A stretch of DNA of 64,000 nt from Pseudomonas deceptionensis (GCF_900106095.1 NZ_FNUD01000002.1:4175501-4239500); one strand, 5' to 3'; positions 43,424-53,178 are shown, counted from the stretch's first letter. Translations and numbers: made by a program. Notes: generated by a model not told the origin, from the sequence alone.

Positions 43424-45199
43424 ATGAGCAAAATGAGAGCAATCGAAGCCGCCGTTCTGGTGATGCGTCGCGAAGGTGTCGATACCGCATTCGGTATCCC
43501 GGGCGCCGCCATCAACCCGCTGTACTCGGCCCTGCAAAAGGTCGGCGGCATCGATCACGTCCTTGCTCGCCACGTGGAAGGCGCCTCGCACATGGCCGAG
43601 GGCTACACCCGCACCAAGGCCGGCAATATCGGCGTCTGCATCGGCACCTCGGGGCCTGCGGGCACTGATATGGTCACCGGCCTCTACAGCGCCTCTGCCG
43701 ACTCAATCCCGATCCTGTGCATCACCGGCCAGGCCCCACGGGCGCGGATGCATAAAGAAGACTTCCAGGCAGTCGACATCACCGCCATCGTCAAACCCGT
43801 CACCAAGTGGTCCACCACCGTGATGGAGCCGGGCCAGGTGCCTTACGCCTTCCAGAAAGCCTTTTACGAAATGCGCTCCGGGCGCCCCGGCCCAGTGCTG
43901 ATCGACCTGCCGTTCGATGTGCAAATGGCTGAAATCGAATTCGACATCGAGGCCTACGAACCGCTGCCTCTGGCCAAGCCATCGGCAACCCGGCTCCAGG
44001 CAGAAAAAGCCCTGGCCCTGCTCGACCAGGCCGAGCGCCCGCTGCTGGTCAGCGGCGGTGGCGTGATCAACGCCAACGCCAGCGACCTGTTGGTGGAGTT
44101 CGCCGAGTTGACCGGCATCCCCGTGATCCCGACCCTGATGGGCTGGGGCACGATTGCCGACGATCACCCGCTGATGGTGGGCATGGTCGGCCTGCAGACG
44201 TCCCACCGCTACGGCAACGCCACCCTGCTCAAGTCCGACGTGGTACTGGGTATCGGCAACCGCTGGGCTAACCGCCATACCGGCTCGGTAGACGTCTACA
44301 CTGAAGGCCGCAAATTCATTCACGTTGATATCGAACCGACCCAGATCGGCCGCGTCTTCAACCCGGACCTGGGCATCGTTTCCGACGCCGGCGCCGCGCT
44401 CAAGGTGTTCCTCGAAGTGGCACGGGAATGGAAAGCCGCCGGCAAGCTGAAAAACCGCAGCGCCTGGCTACAAGACTGCCAGCAGCGCAAGGCCACGATG
44501 CAGCGCAAGACGCACTTCGACAACGTACCGGTCAAACCACAGCGCGTGTACGAAGAGATGAACCAGGTCTTCGGCAAAGACACCTGCTACGTCAGCACCA
44601 TCGGTTTATCGCAGATCGCCGGCGCACAATTCCTGCACGTCTACAAACCGCGCCACTGGATCAACTGCGGTCAGGCCGGCCCGCTGGGCTGGACCATTCC
44701 TGCGGCGCTGGGCGTGGTCAAGGCCGACCCGACCCGCAACGTCGTGGCGCTGTCCGGTGACTATGACTTCCAGTTCATGATCGAAGAGCTCGCGGTGGGC
44801 GCACAGTTCAACCTGCCATATATCCACGTGGTGGTGAACAACTCCTACCTGGGGCTTATCCGTCAGGCACAACGCGGTTTCGAAATGGACTACTGCGTGC
44901 AGTTGGCTTTCGACAACCTCAACGCACCGGAGCTCAACGGCTATGGCGTCGACCACGTCGCCGTCGTTCAAGGCCTGGGTTGCAAGGCCCTGCGCGTGTT
45001 CGAACCGAGTGAAATCCAGCCCGCCCTGCGCAAGGCCCAGGAGCTGATGAAGGAGTTCCGCGTGCCCGTGATGGTGGAAATCATCCTGGAGCGCGTGACC
45101 AACATTTCGATGGGCACCGAAATCAACGCCGTCAATGAGTTTGAAGATCTGGCGCTGGTGGGTAACGATGCCCCGACTGCTATCTCGATGCTGGATTAA
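43424..45199 (+). CDS. gcl: Glyoxylate carboligase
   Basis: 591 residues, ThDP enzyme. The key family difference is visible: V51 in [16 protein letters not shown] replaces the glutamate that activates ThDP in most relatives. The cofactor site is [33 protein letters not shown]. It joins two glyoxylates to tartronate semialdehyde and CO2. First of gcl-hyi-glxR, with an operator 27 bp upstream and a hairpin after its stop. Confidence 0.96.
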   Translation: MSKMRAIEAAVLVMRREGVDTAFGIPGAAINPLYSALQKVGGIDHVLARHVEGASHMAEGYTRTKAGNIGVCIGTSGPAGTDMVTGLYSASADSIPILCITGQAPRARMHKEDFQAVDITAIVKPVTKWSTTVMEPGQVPYAFQKAFYEMRSGRPGPVLIDLPFDVQMAEIEFDIEAYEPLPLAKPSATRLQAEKALALLDQAERPLLVSGGGVINANASDLLVEFAELTGIPVIPTLMGWGTIADDHPLMVGMVGLQTSHRYGNATLLKSDVVLGIGNRWANRHTGSVDVYTEGRKFIHVDIEPTQIGRVFNPDLGIVSDAGAALKVFLEVAREWKAAGKLKNRSAWLQDCQQRKATMQRKTHFDNVPVKPQRVYEEMNQVFGKDTCYVSTIGLSQIAGAQFLHVYKPRHWINCGQAGPLGWTIPAALGVVKADPTRNVVALSGDYDFQFMIEELAVGAQFNLPYIHVVVNNSYLGLIRQAQRGFEMDYCVQLAFDNLNAPELNGYGVDHVAVVQGLGCKALRVFEPSEIQPALRKAQELMKEFRVPVMVEIILERVTNISMGTEINAVNEFEDLALVGNDAPTAISMLD

Positions 45200-45205
45200 T
45201 TGACC

Positions 45206-45230
45206 GCCCCTCTCTTGCAGTGAGAGGGGC
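45206..45230 (+). promoter_or_regulatory. Intercistronic hairpin after gcl
   Basis: GCCCCTCTC, a 7-base loop and GAGAGGGGC, nine bp, no T-run, in the 53-base gap before hyi. It may end some transcripts or protect the gcl mRNA 3' end. Confidence 0.6.
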
Positions 45231-45252
45231 CACCTATTTGCAGGAGTTCACC

Positions 45253-46035
45253 ATGCCGCGTTTTGCCGCCAACCTGTCCATGCTGTTCACCGAACAGGAT
45301 TTCCTTGTCCGTTTTCAAGCGGCTGCCAACGCTGGTTTCCACGGTGTTGAGTACCTGTTTCCTTACGACTACAGCTCGGCCGAAATCAAGGCCCAGCTCG
45401 ATGCCAACCAACTGACCCAAGTACTGTTCAACCTGCCGGCCGGTGACTGGGCCAAGGGCGAGCGCGGCATTGCCTGCCACCCGGACCGGGTTGAAGAGTT
45501 CCGTGCCGGGGTCGACCTGGCCATCGCCTATGCCCAAGTACTGGGCAACGACCAGATCAACTGTCTGGCGGGGATTCGCCCACAAGGCACAGACGAGGCC
45601 CTGATCGAAAAAACCTTCGTCAGCAACCTCAAATACGCCGCCGACAAGCTGCAAGCGGTGGGCATCAAGCTGGTGATGGAGTCGATCAATACCCTCGACA
45701 TCCCGGGTTTTTACCTGAACAACACGAAGCAGGCCTTGGCCATTCAGGACAAGGTCGGTAGCGCCAACCTGTTCCTGCAATACGACATCTACCACATGCA
45801 AATCATGGAAGGTGACCTCGCCCGCACCATGCAAACGCACCTGGCGCAGATCAACCATATCCAGCTGGCCGACAACCCCGGCCGCCACGAGCCGGGTACC
45901 GGCGAAATCAACTACCGCTTCCTGTTCGAGCACCTGGACCGCATCGGCTATCAGGGTTGGGTCGGCTGTGAATACAAGCCGCTGACCAGCACCGAAGCAG
46001 GTCTTGGCTGGCTAAAAACCCATAACGCGGTGTAA
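45253..46035 (+). CDS. hyi: Hydroxypyruvate isomerase
   Basis: 260 residues, TIM-barrel of the xylose-isomerase-like group. MPRFAANLSMLFTEQDFLVRFQAAANAGFHGVEYLFPYDY, the metal-site VMESINTLDIPGFYL, QYDIYHMQIMEGDL and GCEYKPL match Hyi. It interconverts hydroxypyruvate and tartronate semialdehyde. AGGAG seven bases before the ATG. Confidence 0.93.
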   Translation: MPRFAANLSMLFTEQDFLVRFQAAANAGFHGVEYLFPYDYSSAEIKAQLDANQLTQVLFNLPAGDWAKGERGIACHPDRVEEFRAGVDLAIAYAQVLGNDQINCLAGIRPQGTDEALIEKTFVSNLKYAADKLQAVGIKLVMESINTLDIPGFYLNNTKQALAIQDKVGSANLFLQYDIYHMQIMEGDLARTMQTHLAQINHIQLADNPGRHEPGTGEINYRFLFEHLDRIGYQGWVGCEYKPLTSTEAGLGWLKTHNAV

Positions 46036-46048
46036 CCACAACACACTC

Positions 46049-46119
46049 TGTAGCCGCTGCCGAAGGCTGCGATGGGCTGCGCAGCAGTCCCCCTTGAAGG
46101 CCCTGCGGCAGTGGCTACA
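46049..46119. repeat. REP, family B, between hyi and glxR
   Basis: TGTAGCCGCTGCCGAAGGCT left and GGCAGTGGCTACA right, in a 113-base gap inside the gcl operon. Confidence 0.8.
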
Positions 46120-46148
46120 AATACCCAATAAAAACAAGAGGATTTGTC

Positions 46149-47039
46149 ATGGCTAAAATCGGATTTATCGGCACAGGCATCATGGGTTCGCCTATGGCCA
46201 GCAACCTGCAAAAGGCCGGGCACAGCCTGTTTCTGTCCACCCATCACGGTGCCGCTCCGGCCGATCTGGTAGCAGCCGGCGCGATCGCCCTGGCCAGCCC
46301 GCGAGAAGTGGCCCAGGAAGCCGAGTTCATCATCGTGATGGTGCCGGACACCCCTCAGGTCGAAGACGTGCTGTTCCGTGAAGACGGTATCGCCGCAGGC
46401 CTGAGCCCGAACAAGGTGGTGATCGACATGAGTTCGATCTCGCCCACCGCGACCAAAGCCTTCGCCGCTAAGATCAACGCCAAGGGCGCGCAGTACCTGG
46501 ACGCTCCGGTGTCCGGCGGCGAAGTCGGCGCCAAGGCCGGCAGCCTGAGCATCATGGTCGGCGGCGACGAAAAAACCTTCGCCCGCGCCCTGCCCCTGCT
46601 CCAGAGCATGGGCAAGAACATCACCCTGGTGGGCGGTAACGGCGACGGTCAAACCGCCAAAGTGGCGAACCAGATCATCGTTGCCCTGAACATTCAGGCA
46701 GTGGCCGAAGCCCTGGTGTTTGCCGCGAAAAACGGCGCTGACCCGGCCAAGGTTCGCGAAGCCCTGATGGGCGGCTTTGCCTCGTCAAAAATCCTTGAAG
46801 TGCATGGCGAGCGCATGATCAAGGGCACCTTCGAGCCGGGCTTTCGCATCAGCCTGCATCAGAAGGACCTCAACCTCGCCCTGGCCGGTGCCCGCGAGCT
46901 GGGAATCAACCTGCCCAACACCGCCAACGCCCAGCAAGTGTTCAGCACCTGCGCGGCTATCGGTGGCAGCAATTGGGACCACTCGGCGCTGATCAAAGGC
47001 CTGGAACATATGGCCAACTTCTCGATTCGCGACAAATAA
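46149..47039 (+). CDS. glxR: Tartronate semialdehyde reductase
   Basis: 296 residues, beta-hydroxyacid dehydrogenase family. NAD(P) motif IGFIGTGIMGSPMASNL, substrate motif DAPVSGGEVGAKAGSLSIMVGG, and the catalytic lysine block GQTAKVANQIIVALN. It reduces tartronate semialdehyde to D-glycerate, the end point of the pathway in this window. No glycerate kinase or hydroxypyruvate reductase gene follows here. Confidence 0.95.
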   Translation: MAKIGFIGTGIMGSPMASNLQKAGHSLFLSTHHGAAPADLVAAGAIALASPREVAQEAEFIIVMVPDTPQVEDVLFREDGIAAGLSPNKVVIDMSSISPTATKAFAAKINAKGAQYLDAPVSGGEVGAKAGSLSIMVGGDEKTFARALPLLQSMGKNITLVGGNGDGQTAKVANQIIVALNIQAVAEALVFAAKNGADPAKVREALMGGFASSKILEVHGERMIKGTFEPGFRISLHQKDLNLALAGARELGINLPNTANAQQVFSTCAAIGGSNWDHSALIKGLEHMANFSIRDK

Positions 47040-47070
47040 TCTGCGCGACTTCTGCAGAGAAACTTCAATC

Positions 47071-47121
47071 GTGGAAGCGAGCCTGCTCGCGAAGGACGTT
47101 CGCGAGCAGGCTCGCTCCCAC
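47071..47121. repeat. REP pair, family A, short spacer
   Basis: GTGGAAGCGAGCCTGCTCGC and its inverse, ending GGCTCGCTCCCAC, with only a few bases between. It lies between glxR and the urea-channel gene. Confidence 0.82.
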
Positions 47122-47176
47122 CCATAGTTTCTACAGGGTTTACGGGTTCCAACCGCCACACTGCGTAGCCATCACC

Positions 47177-48064
47177 ATGAGCTCTCATCCCTGTCCCGAC
47201 TGGGCGACTGCCCTGTGCGCCGGTTTCAGCCAGATTTTCCTGCAACGCCATCCGCTGTGCGGGGTGATGTGCCTGCTGGCGATTTTGCTCAGTGCGCCCA
47301 CCCTGCTCGGTGGCGCCTTGCTGGGCGGTGTTGCGGGGCTCCTGACCGCGCAACGGCGCGACTATCCCAAAGCCGAGCGCCAGGCGGGTCTCTACAGTTA
47401 CAACGGCATTTTGCTGGGGTTGCTGTTGAGCCACCAACTGGAGTGGTCGGCCCTGCTGCCTTTGCTGATTATCGCGAGCGCCGGGCTGAGCACCATGCTC
47501 GTCCATCAGTGGTTAAAACGGGCTGCCCACGGGCAAAGCCTGCTGGCCTATACCGCGCCTTTTGTGGGGCTGGGCTGGATCTTGCTGTACCTCAACTCCC
47601 CACCTGCCCAGGCCTTGAGCCAGCTTCCGGCACTCAACAGCCTCACGCTGCTGCACGCGCTGTTCAAAGGCATTGGCCAGGTCATGCTGCTGCAACACCC
47701 GATTGCCGGGCTGCTGATTGTGCTCGGGCTATGGCTTGGCAGTCGGCGGGCTGCACTGTGGGCGCTCACGGGCTCATTGGCCGGTCTGGTGTTTGGCCTG
47801 TACCAACAGGATACGGCCGCCGCCTTGAACGGGCTCACAGGCTACAACCCGGCCCTGGCCGCCCTTGCCCTGTGCCAGCAACGCCGCCACCCCTGGCTGC
47901 CTCTGGTCGGCATCATCGTCACCCTGCTGCTCGCACCCGGTTTTAGCGCCCTGGGGCTACCCCCCCTGACCGCGCCGTTTATTCTCAGTTGCTGGCTGGT
48001 ACACGCCAGCGTGCGGATACTCAGCCCCGCACAAGAACAATGCAGGTTGCGCATTGAGCGCTAA
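47177..48064 (+). CDS. Urea transporter (UT family)
   Basis: 295 residues, ten helices in two similar halves. LCGFSQIFLQRHPLCGVM-type start (ALCAGFSQIFLQRHPLCGVMCLLAIL), GLYSYNGILLGLLL, then the second-half LFKGIGQVMLLQHPIAGLLIVLG and GLTGYNPALAALAL. The paired YNG/YNP motifs are the urea channel signature. The location beside genes that release two ureas per allantoin fits. ATG at 47177 without a strong ribosome site. Confidence 0.9.
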   Translation: MSSHPCPDWATALCAGFSQIFLQRHPLCGVMCLLAILLSAPTLLGGALLGGVAGLLTAQRRDYPKAERQAGLYSYNGILLGLLLSHQLEWSALLPLLIIASAGLSTMLVHQWLKRAAHGQSLLAYTAPFVGLGWILLYLNSPPAQALSQLPALNSLTLLHALFKGIGQVMLLQHPIAGLLIVLGLWLGSRRAALWALTGSLAGLVFGLYQQDTAAALNGLTGYNPALAALALCQQRRHPWLPLVGIIVTLLLAPGFSALGLPPLTAPFILSCWLVHASVRILSPAQEQCRLRIER

Positions 48065-48103
48065 TACTCGAACCTTCTGACATTTGGGCATCGAGCAACC
48101 TGC

Positions 48104-48925
48104 ATGGAAAACAAGGATTGGCGCCAACGTCTGTATGTCATGGTCTTTCAGGCCGACACCCTCGCCGGGCGCCGTTTTGACACCGCACTGCTACTGATCA
48201 TCATGTGCAGCCTGGTGGTCGTGGTGCTCGACAGCATCAACAGCATTCACCGCGATTACGCCGACCTGCTGGCCTATATCGAGTGGGGCTTTACCTTAGT
48301 CTTTGCCATCGAGTACGGCCTGCGCCTGTATTGCTCGCCCAAACCGCTGCGTTACGCCTTCAGCTTTTACGGCCTGGTGGATTTGCTGGCCATCGTGCCG
48401 GGCATTCTGGCGATCTATTACAGCGACGCGCAGTACCTGCTGATCATTCGCATCATCCGCATGCTGCGCATTTTCCGCATCCTCAAGCTGCGGCCCTACC
48501 TGAGCCAGGCCAACTACCTGCTCTCGGCCCTGCGCGGCAGCAAGCAAAAAATCATCGTGTTTCTGGTCAGTGTCTCGACGCTGGTCACGGTGTTTGGCAG
48601 CCTGATGTACGTGGTCGAAGGCCCGGAAAACGGCTTCACCAGCATCCCCGTGAGCATTTACTGGGCCATCGTCACCCTGACGACCGTCGGCTTTGGTGAC
48701 ATCGTGCCCAAAACCGTACTGGGGCAAGTCATCTCGGCCATGGTGATGATCACCGGCTACTCGATCATTGCCGTGCCCACCGGCATCTTCACCGCTGAAC
48801 TGGCCAACGCCATGCGCGGCGAACAACTCAAGCACGACTGCCCCACGTGCAAGAAGAACACCCATGAACAGTCGGCGTCTTTTTGCTCAAGATGCGGTAA
48901 TGCGCTATTTACCAAAAACGTATAA
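48104..48925 (+). CDS. Voltage-gated K+ channel-like protein with C-terminal zinc ribbon
   Basis: 273 residues. Six helices of the Kv plan: S4 with spaced arginines (IIRIIRMLRIFRILKLRPYL), pore helix and filter T193-T-V-G-F-G-D199, then S6. After S6 there is a short zinc-ribbon-like tail with C-x2-C at about 246-249 (CPTC) and C-x2-C near 262-265 (CSRCG). The filter GFG in place of GYG is a variant still compatible with K+. Partner and gating unknown. Confidence 0.88.
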   Translation: MENKDWRQRLYVMVFQADTLAGRRFDTALLLIIMCSLVVVVLDSINSIHRDYADLLAYIEWGFTLVFAIEYGLRLYCSPKPLRYAFSFYGLVDLLAIVPGILAIYYSDAQYLLIIRIIRMLRIFRILKLRPYLSQANYLLSALRGSKQKIIVFLVSVSTLVTVFGSLMYVVEGPENGFTSIPVSIYWAIVTLTTVGFGDIVPKTVLGQVISAMVMITGYSIIAVPTGIFTAELANAMRGEQLKHDCPTCKKNTHEQSASFCSRCGNALFTKNV

Positions 48926-49009
48926 CCACCGTACTTTTTAATCTTTTAAGGACTAACCGCCAGCCGCTATAGTTGCTGGCAATATGCCCCCTATAACAAG
49001 GAATGCGCA

Positions 49010-50017
49010 GTGAACAAACTTTTTAGCGCCTCGATCCTGGCCGCTGGCCTGGCCCTCAGCAGCATCGCTCACGCAGCGGCCCCGCCGCCGCTGCTGAACG
49101 TGTCATATGACGTGATGCGTGACTTCTACAAAGACTACAACGCTGCCTTCCAGAAGCACTGGGCACAAGAGCACAACGGCGAAAAGCTCAACATACAAAT
49201 GTCCTTTGGCGGTTCAAGCAAACAGGCACGTTCGGTTATCGACGGTCTGCCGGCTGACGTCATCACCATGAACATGGCCACCGACATCAACGCCCTCGCC
49301 GACAACGGCAAGCTGGTCCCGGAAAACTGGGTGACCCGCCTGCCGGACAACAGCGCACCGTTCACCTCCGCCACAGTGTTTATCGTGCGCAAAGGCAACC
49401 CGAAAGCCCTGAAAGACTGGCCGGATTTGCTCAAGGACGGCGTACAGGTGATCGTACCCAACCCGAAAACATCGGGTAACGGCCGCTACACCTTCCTCTC
49501 GGCCTGGGGCTACGTACTTAAAAACGGCGGCGACGAAACCAAGGCCAAAGAGTTTGTCGGCAAGCTGTTCAAACAGGCACCTGTGCTCGACACCGGCGGC
49601 CGTGCAGCCACCACCACCTTTATGACCAACCAGATCGGCGACGTGCTGGTGACCTTCGAAAACGAAGCTGAAATGATCGCCCGCGAATTTGGCCGCGACC
49701 AGTTCGAAGTGATCTACCCGAGCGTGTCTGCTGAAGCCGAGCCGCCAGTGACCGTGGTCGATAAAGTAGTCGACAAAAAAGGCACCCGCGCAACTGCCGA
49801 GCAATACCTGAAGTACCTGTGGTCGCCTGAAGGCCAGGAAATCGCCGCCAAGAACTACCTGCGCCCACGGGACCAGGCAATATTGGCCAAGTACAACGAC
49901 CGTTTCCCGAAAGTTGACTTTCTGTCGGTTGAAAAAACCTTCGGCGACTGGCGCGATGTTCAGAAGAAGTACTTCAACGACGGTGGCGTTTTCGACCAGA
50001 TCTATAACGGTCAATAA
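49010..50017 (+). CDS. sbp: Periplasmic sulfate-binding protein
   Basis: 335 residues. Signal peptide (to residue 22, AHA), then an SBP fold: LLNVSYDVMRDFYKDYNAAF, SFGGSSKQARSVIDGLPADVITM, NPKTSGNGRYTFLSAWGYVL. The GSSKQ and SGNGR loops bind sulfate. It delivers sulfate to a CysTWA ABC transporter encoded elsewhere. GTG start with AAGGAAT before it; an inverted repeat (GCCAGC / GCTGGC, 48959-48980) lies 30 bases upstream. Confidence 0.94.
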   Translation: MNKLFSASILAAGLALSSIAHAAAPPPLLNVSYDVMRDFYKDYNAAFQKHWAQEHNGEKLNIQMSFGGSSKQARSVIDGLPADVITMNMATDINALADNGKLVPENWVTRLPDNSAPFTSATVFIVRKGNPKALKDWPDLLKDGVQVIVPNPKTSGNGRYTFLSAWGYVLKNGGDETKAKEFVGKLFKQAPVLDTGGRAATTTFMTNQIGDVLVTFENEAEMIAREFGRDQFEVIYPSVSAEAEPPVTVVDKVVDKKGTRATAEQYLKYLWSPEGQEIAAKNYLRPRDQAILAKYNDRFPKVDFLSVEKTFGDWRDVQKKYFNDGGVFDQIYNGQ

Positions 50018-50047
50018 CGGCCTGCTCCACAAGCTCGACACGGCTTT

Positions 50048-50143
50048 TGCAGCCGCTGTCGAGCACGGGGCTGCGACGGGGCGCGAAGCAGCCCTGCATT
50101 GAAGGGCCTTCGGCCCTTATCGCAGCCTTCGGCAGCGGCTACA
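50048..50143. repeat. REP pair, family B
   Basis: GCAGCCGCTGTCGAG at one end, GCCTTCGGCAGCGGCTACA at the other, with hairpins between. Between sbp and topB. Confidence 0.82.
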
Positions 50144-50249
50144 GGTCCTCGCGCCGCACACCTGTATATAAAGCCAGTAAAAACACTTGCCCTCGCGCCC
50201 GTCTCTGCCCATGCTGTGCGTCTTCTGCGCACCCTGAATGAGTTGACCG

Positions 50250-52187
50250 ATGCGGTTGTTTTTGTGTGAAAAACCTTCCCAGGCCAAAGATATCGCCGCC
50301 GTGCTCGGTGCCAGCCGACGCGGTGATGGCTGCTGGGTCGGCCCCGCTGCCACCGTCACCTGGTGCATCGGCCACCTGCTCGAAACCGCCCCGCCCGACG
50401 CCTACGACGAGCGCTACAAGCGCTGGGTGCTGGCCGACCTGCCGATCATTCCCGAAAAATGGAAAATGCGCGTCAAGCCCAAGACCGCCAGCCAGTTCAA
50501 GGCCGTCAAGCGCCTGCTCGGTGAAGCCAGCGAACTGGTGATTGCCACCGATGCCGACCGCGAAGGCGAGATGATCGCCCGAGAGCTGGTCGAGCACTGC
50601 CGCTACCGTGGCCCCATCCAGCGCTTGTGGCTCAGCGCCCTGGACGACGCCTCGATTCGCAAGGCCCTGGCCGCCCTCAAGCCGGGCGCCGAAACCTTCA
50701 ACCTCTACCACTCAGCCCTGGGGCGCTCGCGGGCCGACTGGCTGATCGGGATGAACATGAGCCGTCTGTTCACCCTGCTGGGGCGTCAGTCCGGCTATCA
50801 GGGCGTGTTGCCGGTGGGCCGGGTGCAAACCCCGACGCTGCGGCTGGTGGTCGACCGGGATCGCAGCATCAGCGACTTTATCCCCGTGGCGTACTGGGCC
50901 ATTGATGTACAGCTCAAACACGACGGGCAACTGTTCACCGCACAATGGCGTGCCGACCCCGACACCTGCGACGATCAGGACCGCTGCCTCAACCAGGCCC
51001 ACGCCCAACAAGCCGCTGCCGCGATGAACAACTCCAGCAGCGCCCGGGTGATCAAGCTGCGCACCGAGCGCATGCGCGAAGTGGCCCCGTTGCCGTTCGA
51101 CCTCGGCACCCTGCAAGAAGTGTGTTCCAAAAAGCTCGGCCTCGGCGCCCAGGAAACCCTCGACATCGCCCAGGCGCTGTACGAAACCTACAAGGTCGTG
51201 ACTTACCCGCGCAGCGATTGCGGCTACCTGCCGCAAAGCCAGCACAGCGAAGCACCGGCCATTCTGGCAGCCTTGCAACAGGCTGATCCGGCACTGACAC
51301 CCCTGGCCGGGTATCTCGACCCTCAACGCCGCTCTCGGGCCTGGAACGATGCCAAAGTCAGCGCCCACCACGGCATCATTCCCACGGCTGCCGCCAAAAA
51401 TATCGAGCGTCTGAGCGGCAAACACCGAGCCGTGTATACGCTGATTCGCGCACGCTACCTTGCGCAATTTCTGCCCAATCACGAATACGATCGCACCCAG
51501 GCCGACTTCGATTGTGCAGGCCAAAACCTGAGGGCCGTTGGCAAGCAGATTGTCGAACCCGGTTGGAAGCGCGCCTTGCCCGAAGCCCTGGCCCCGGCAA
51601 AAGGCCGCGAAGCCCCGGCACCGCAACCCTTGCCGATATTGCGCGAAGGTCTGGAGTGCGCGATCGCCAACATCCATCTCAAAGACCTGTGGACCCAGCC
51701 GCCCAAACCCTTCACCGAAGGCGACCTGATCAAGGCGATGAAAAACGTCGCCAAACTGGTGCAAGACCCGCTGCTCAAGCAAAAGCTCAAGGACACCACC
51801 GGCATTGGCACCGAAGCCACCCGTGCCGGGATCATCCAGGGCTTGCTGGATCGCGGCTACCTGATCAAAAACGGCAAGGCCCTGGCCGCCACGGCGCCCG
51901 CCTTCAGCCTGATCGACGCCGTGCCCCGCGCCATCGCGGACCCCGGCACCACCGCCATCTGGGAGCAGGCGCTGGACATGGTGCAAAGCGGCGAAATGAC
52001 CCTCGACACGTTCGTCTCCAAACAGGCGGCATGGATGAGCAAACATATCGAGCGGTGCAGCGCCATGACCATGACCATCAGCGGTCCGGCCAGCCCGGCG
52101 GGCGCTGCACCGGCCTGGAAAAAGAAACGCAAGACCACAACGGGCAAGGCCAAGCCAAAACGGGCGGTGAAACCCAAAGGGGCATGA
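50250..52187 (+). CDS. topB: DNA topoisomerase III
   Basis: 645 residues, near E. coli TopB in length. TOPRIM domain with LFLCEKPSQAKDIA and the acidic cluster D101-A-D103-R-E105; catalytic tyrosine Y319 in VVTYPRSDCGYLP; later HHGIIPT. The C-terminus is short and basic (KKKRKTTTGKAKPKRAVKPKGA), instead of zinc fingers. It decatenates DNA as a type IA enzyme. The weakly spaced ribosome site gives some doubt only about the start. Confidence 0.95.
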   Translation: MRLFLCEKPSQAKDIAAVLGASRRGDGCWVGPAATVTWCIGHLLETAPPDAYDERYKRWVLADLPIIPEKWKMRVKPKTASQFKAVKRLLGEASELVIATDADREGEMIARELVEHCRYRGPIQRLWLSALDDASIRKALAALKPGAETFNLYHSALGRSRADWLIGMNMSRLFTLLGRQSGYQGVLPVGRVQTPTLRLVVDRDRSISDFIPVAYWAIDVQLKHDGQLFTAQWRADPDTCDDQDRCLNQAHAQQAAAAMNNSSSARVIKLRTERMREVAPLPFDLGTLQEVCSKKLGLGAQETLDIAQALYETYKVVTYPRSDCGYLPQSQHSEAPAILAALQQADPALTPLAGYLDPQRRSRAWNDAKVSAHHGIIPTAAAKNIERLSGKHRAVYTLIRARYLAQFLPNHEYDRTQADFDCAGQNLRAVGKQIVEPGWKRALPEALAPAKGREAPAPQPLPILREGLECAIANIHLKDLWTQPPKPFTEGDLIKAMKNVAKLVQDPLLKQKLKDTTGIGTEATRAGIIQGLLDRGYLIKNGKALAATAPAFSLIDAVPRAIADPGTTAIWEQALDMVQSGEMTLDTFVSKQAAWMSKHIERCSAMTMTISGPASPAGAAPAWKKKRKTTTGKAKPKRAVKPKGA

Positions 52188-52190
52188 ATG

Positions 52191-53033
52191 TTAAAGCGTG
52201 AGTTGCCCCGAAATGCAGGTCACGGCCGAACCGCCCACCCAGATATCGTCGCCAATCTGCTCGATGGATACCCGCCCTGCTCGCCCCATGGCCGCGCCCT
52301 GACTGGCTACATAGCGCGACGGGGCAAGGCCGTCGCCGATCAGCCACTGGGCCAGCCCGGCATTCAGACTGCCGGTAACCGGGTCTTCGGGCATGCCTTC
52401 ACCGGCACAAAACGCACGCACTTCAAACTGCGCTTCATCACCATCGCGCTCGGCGTTCCAGGGCGCGACCACGCCAATGGACAGGCCCAGCAATTGTGCG
52501 TAATCAGGGTTCAAGGCCAACACCTGCTCGCGGTCGCTTAGCATCAACGCCACCCAGCCGGGGCCATTGTCTACCCAGCGCGCGAGCGCCACAGCCTGAG
52601 ACTCGATGCCCAGGCCACCACAGATACGTTGCAGCAACTCATCCTCGACAGCGCCAGCACGCAACAGAGGCGGTGCCGTAAAGGCCAGCTGCTCGCCATT
52701 GCGGCGAATTCTGATCAAGCCCGCGCTGCACTCCTGAACGATCTCTTCACCCTTGGGCTCGCCCCCGGCTTCCAGCCAGGCATGACAACTGCCCAGCGTC
52801 GGGTGCCCGGCAAACGGCAGCTCTTTAAGGGTGGTAAAGATGCGCAAGCGGTAATCCGCTTCAGGGTTTTGCGGCTTCAGCACGAAGGTGGTTTCACTGA
52901 GATTGGTCCAGCGTGCAAAGTCGGCCATCTGCGCATCGGTCAGACTGTCAGCGTTCAAAACCACCGCTACCGGGTTGCCCTTGAGTGCAACAGTACTGAA
53001 GACATCAACTTGCTTGAATTCAAATGGGCTCAT
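52191..53033 (-). CDS. PhzF-family isomerase-like protein
   Basis: 280 residues, PhzF/diaminopimelate-epimerase fold. QVDVFSTVALKGNPVAVVL, LSETTFVL (catalytic Glu in the family's ET motif), FTTLKELPFAGHPTLGSCH, and EDPVTGSLNAGLAQWL. The fold's two halves are both present. Function is unlikely to be phenazine synthesis, because the gene is alone. Convergent with topB, three bases between the stops. Confidence 0.9.
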   Translation of the reverse strand: MSPFEFKQVDVFSTVALKGNPVAVVLNADSLTDAQMADFARWTNLSETTFVLKPQNPEADYRLRIFTTLKELPFAGHPTLGSCHAWLEAGGEPKGEEIVQECSAGLIRIRRNGEQLAFTAPPLLRAGAVEDELLQRICGGLGIESQAVALARWVDNGPGWVALMLSDREQVLALNPDYAQLLGLSIGVVAPWNAERDGDEAQFEVRAFCAGEGMPEDPVTGSLNAGLAQWLIGDGLAPSRYVASQGAAMGRAGRVSIEQIGDDIWVGGSAVTCISGQLTL

Positions 53034-53118
53034 GGCCAGCTCCTGATAACGACCAGAAGCACCCTACACAATCCGGGAAAAGATGGCGCGGTTTTGTAGC
53101 CTCTGCAGAAACACAAAA

Positions 53119-53149
53119 GCCGCGACCGGCTGTACAAGCAGATCGCGGC
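53119..53149 (-). terminator. Terminator after the symporter small subunit
   Basis: GCCGCGA / TCGCGGC stem, followed on the minus strand by TTTTGTGTTT; 30 bases past the small gene's stop. Confidence 0.8.
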
Positions 53150-53178
53150 GTCCTCGCCTCAACAGCGATTACACGGGG

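Noticed and set aside
43243..43591. Minus-strand ORFs in the gcl leader
   Set aside because: They run through the operator region and into gcl in antisense and have no protein-like pattern.
50712..52046. 444-codon minus-strand ORF
   Set aside because: Antisense to topB; composition typical of a shadow frame.
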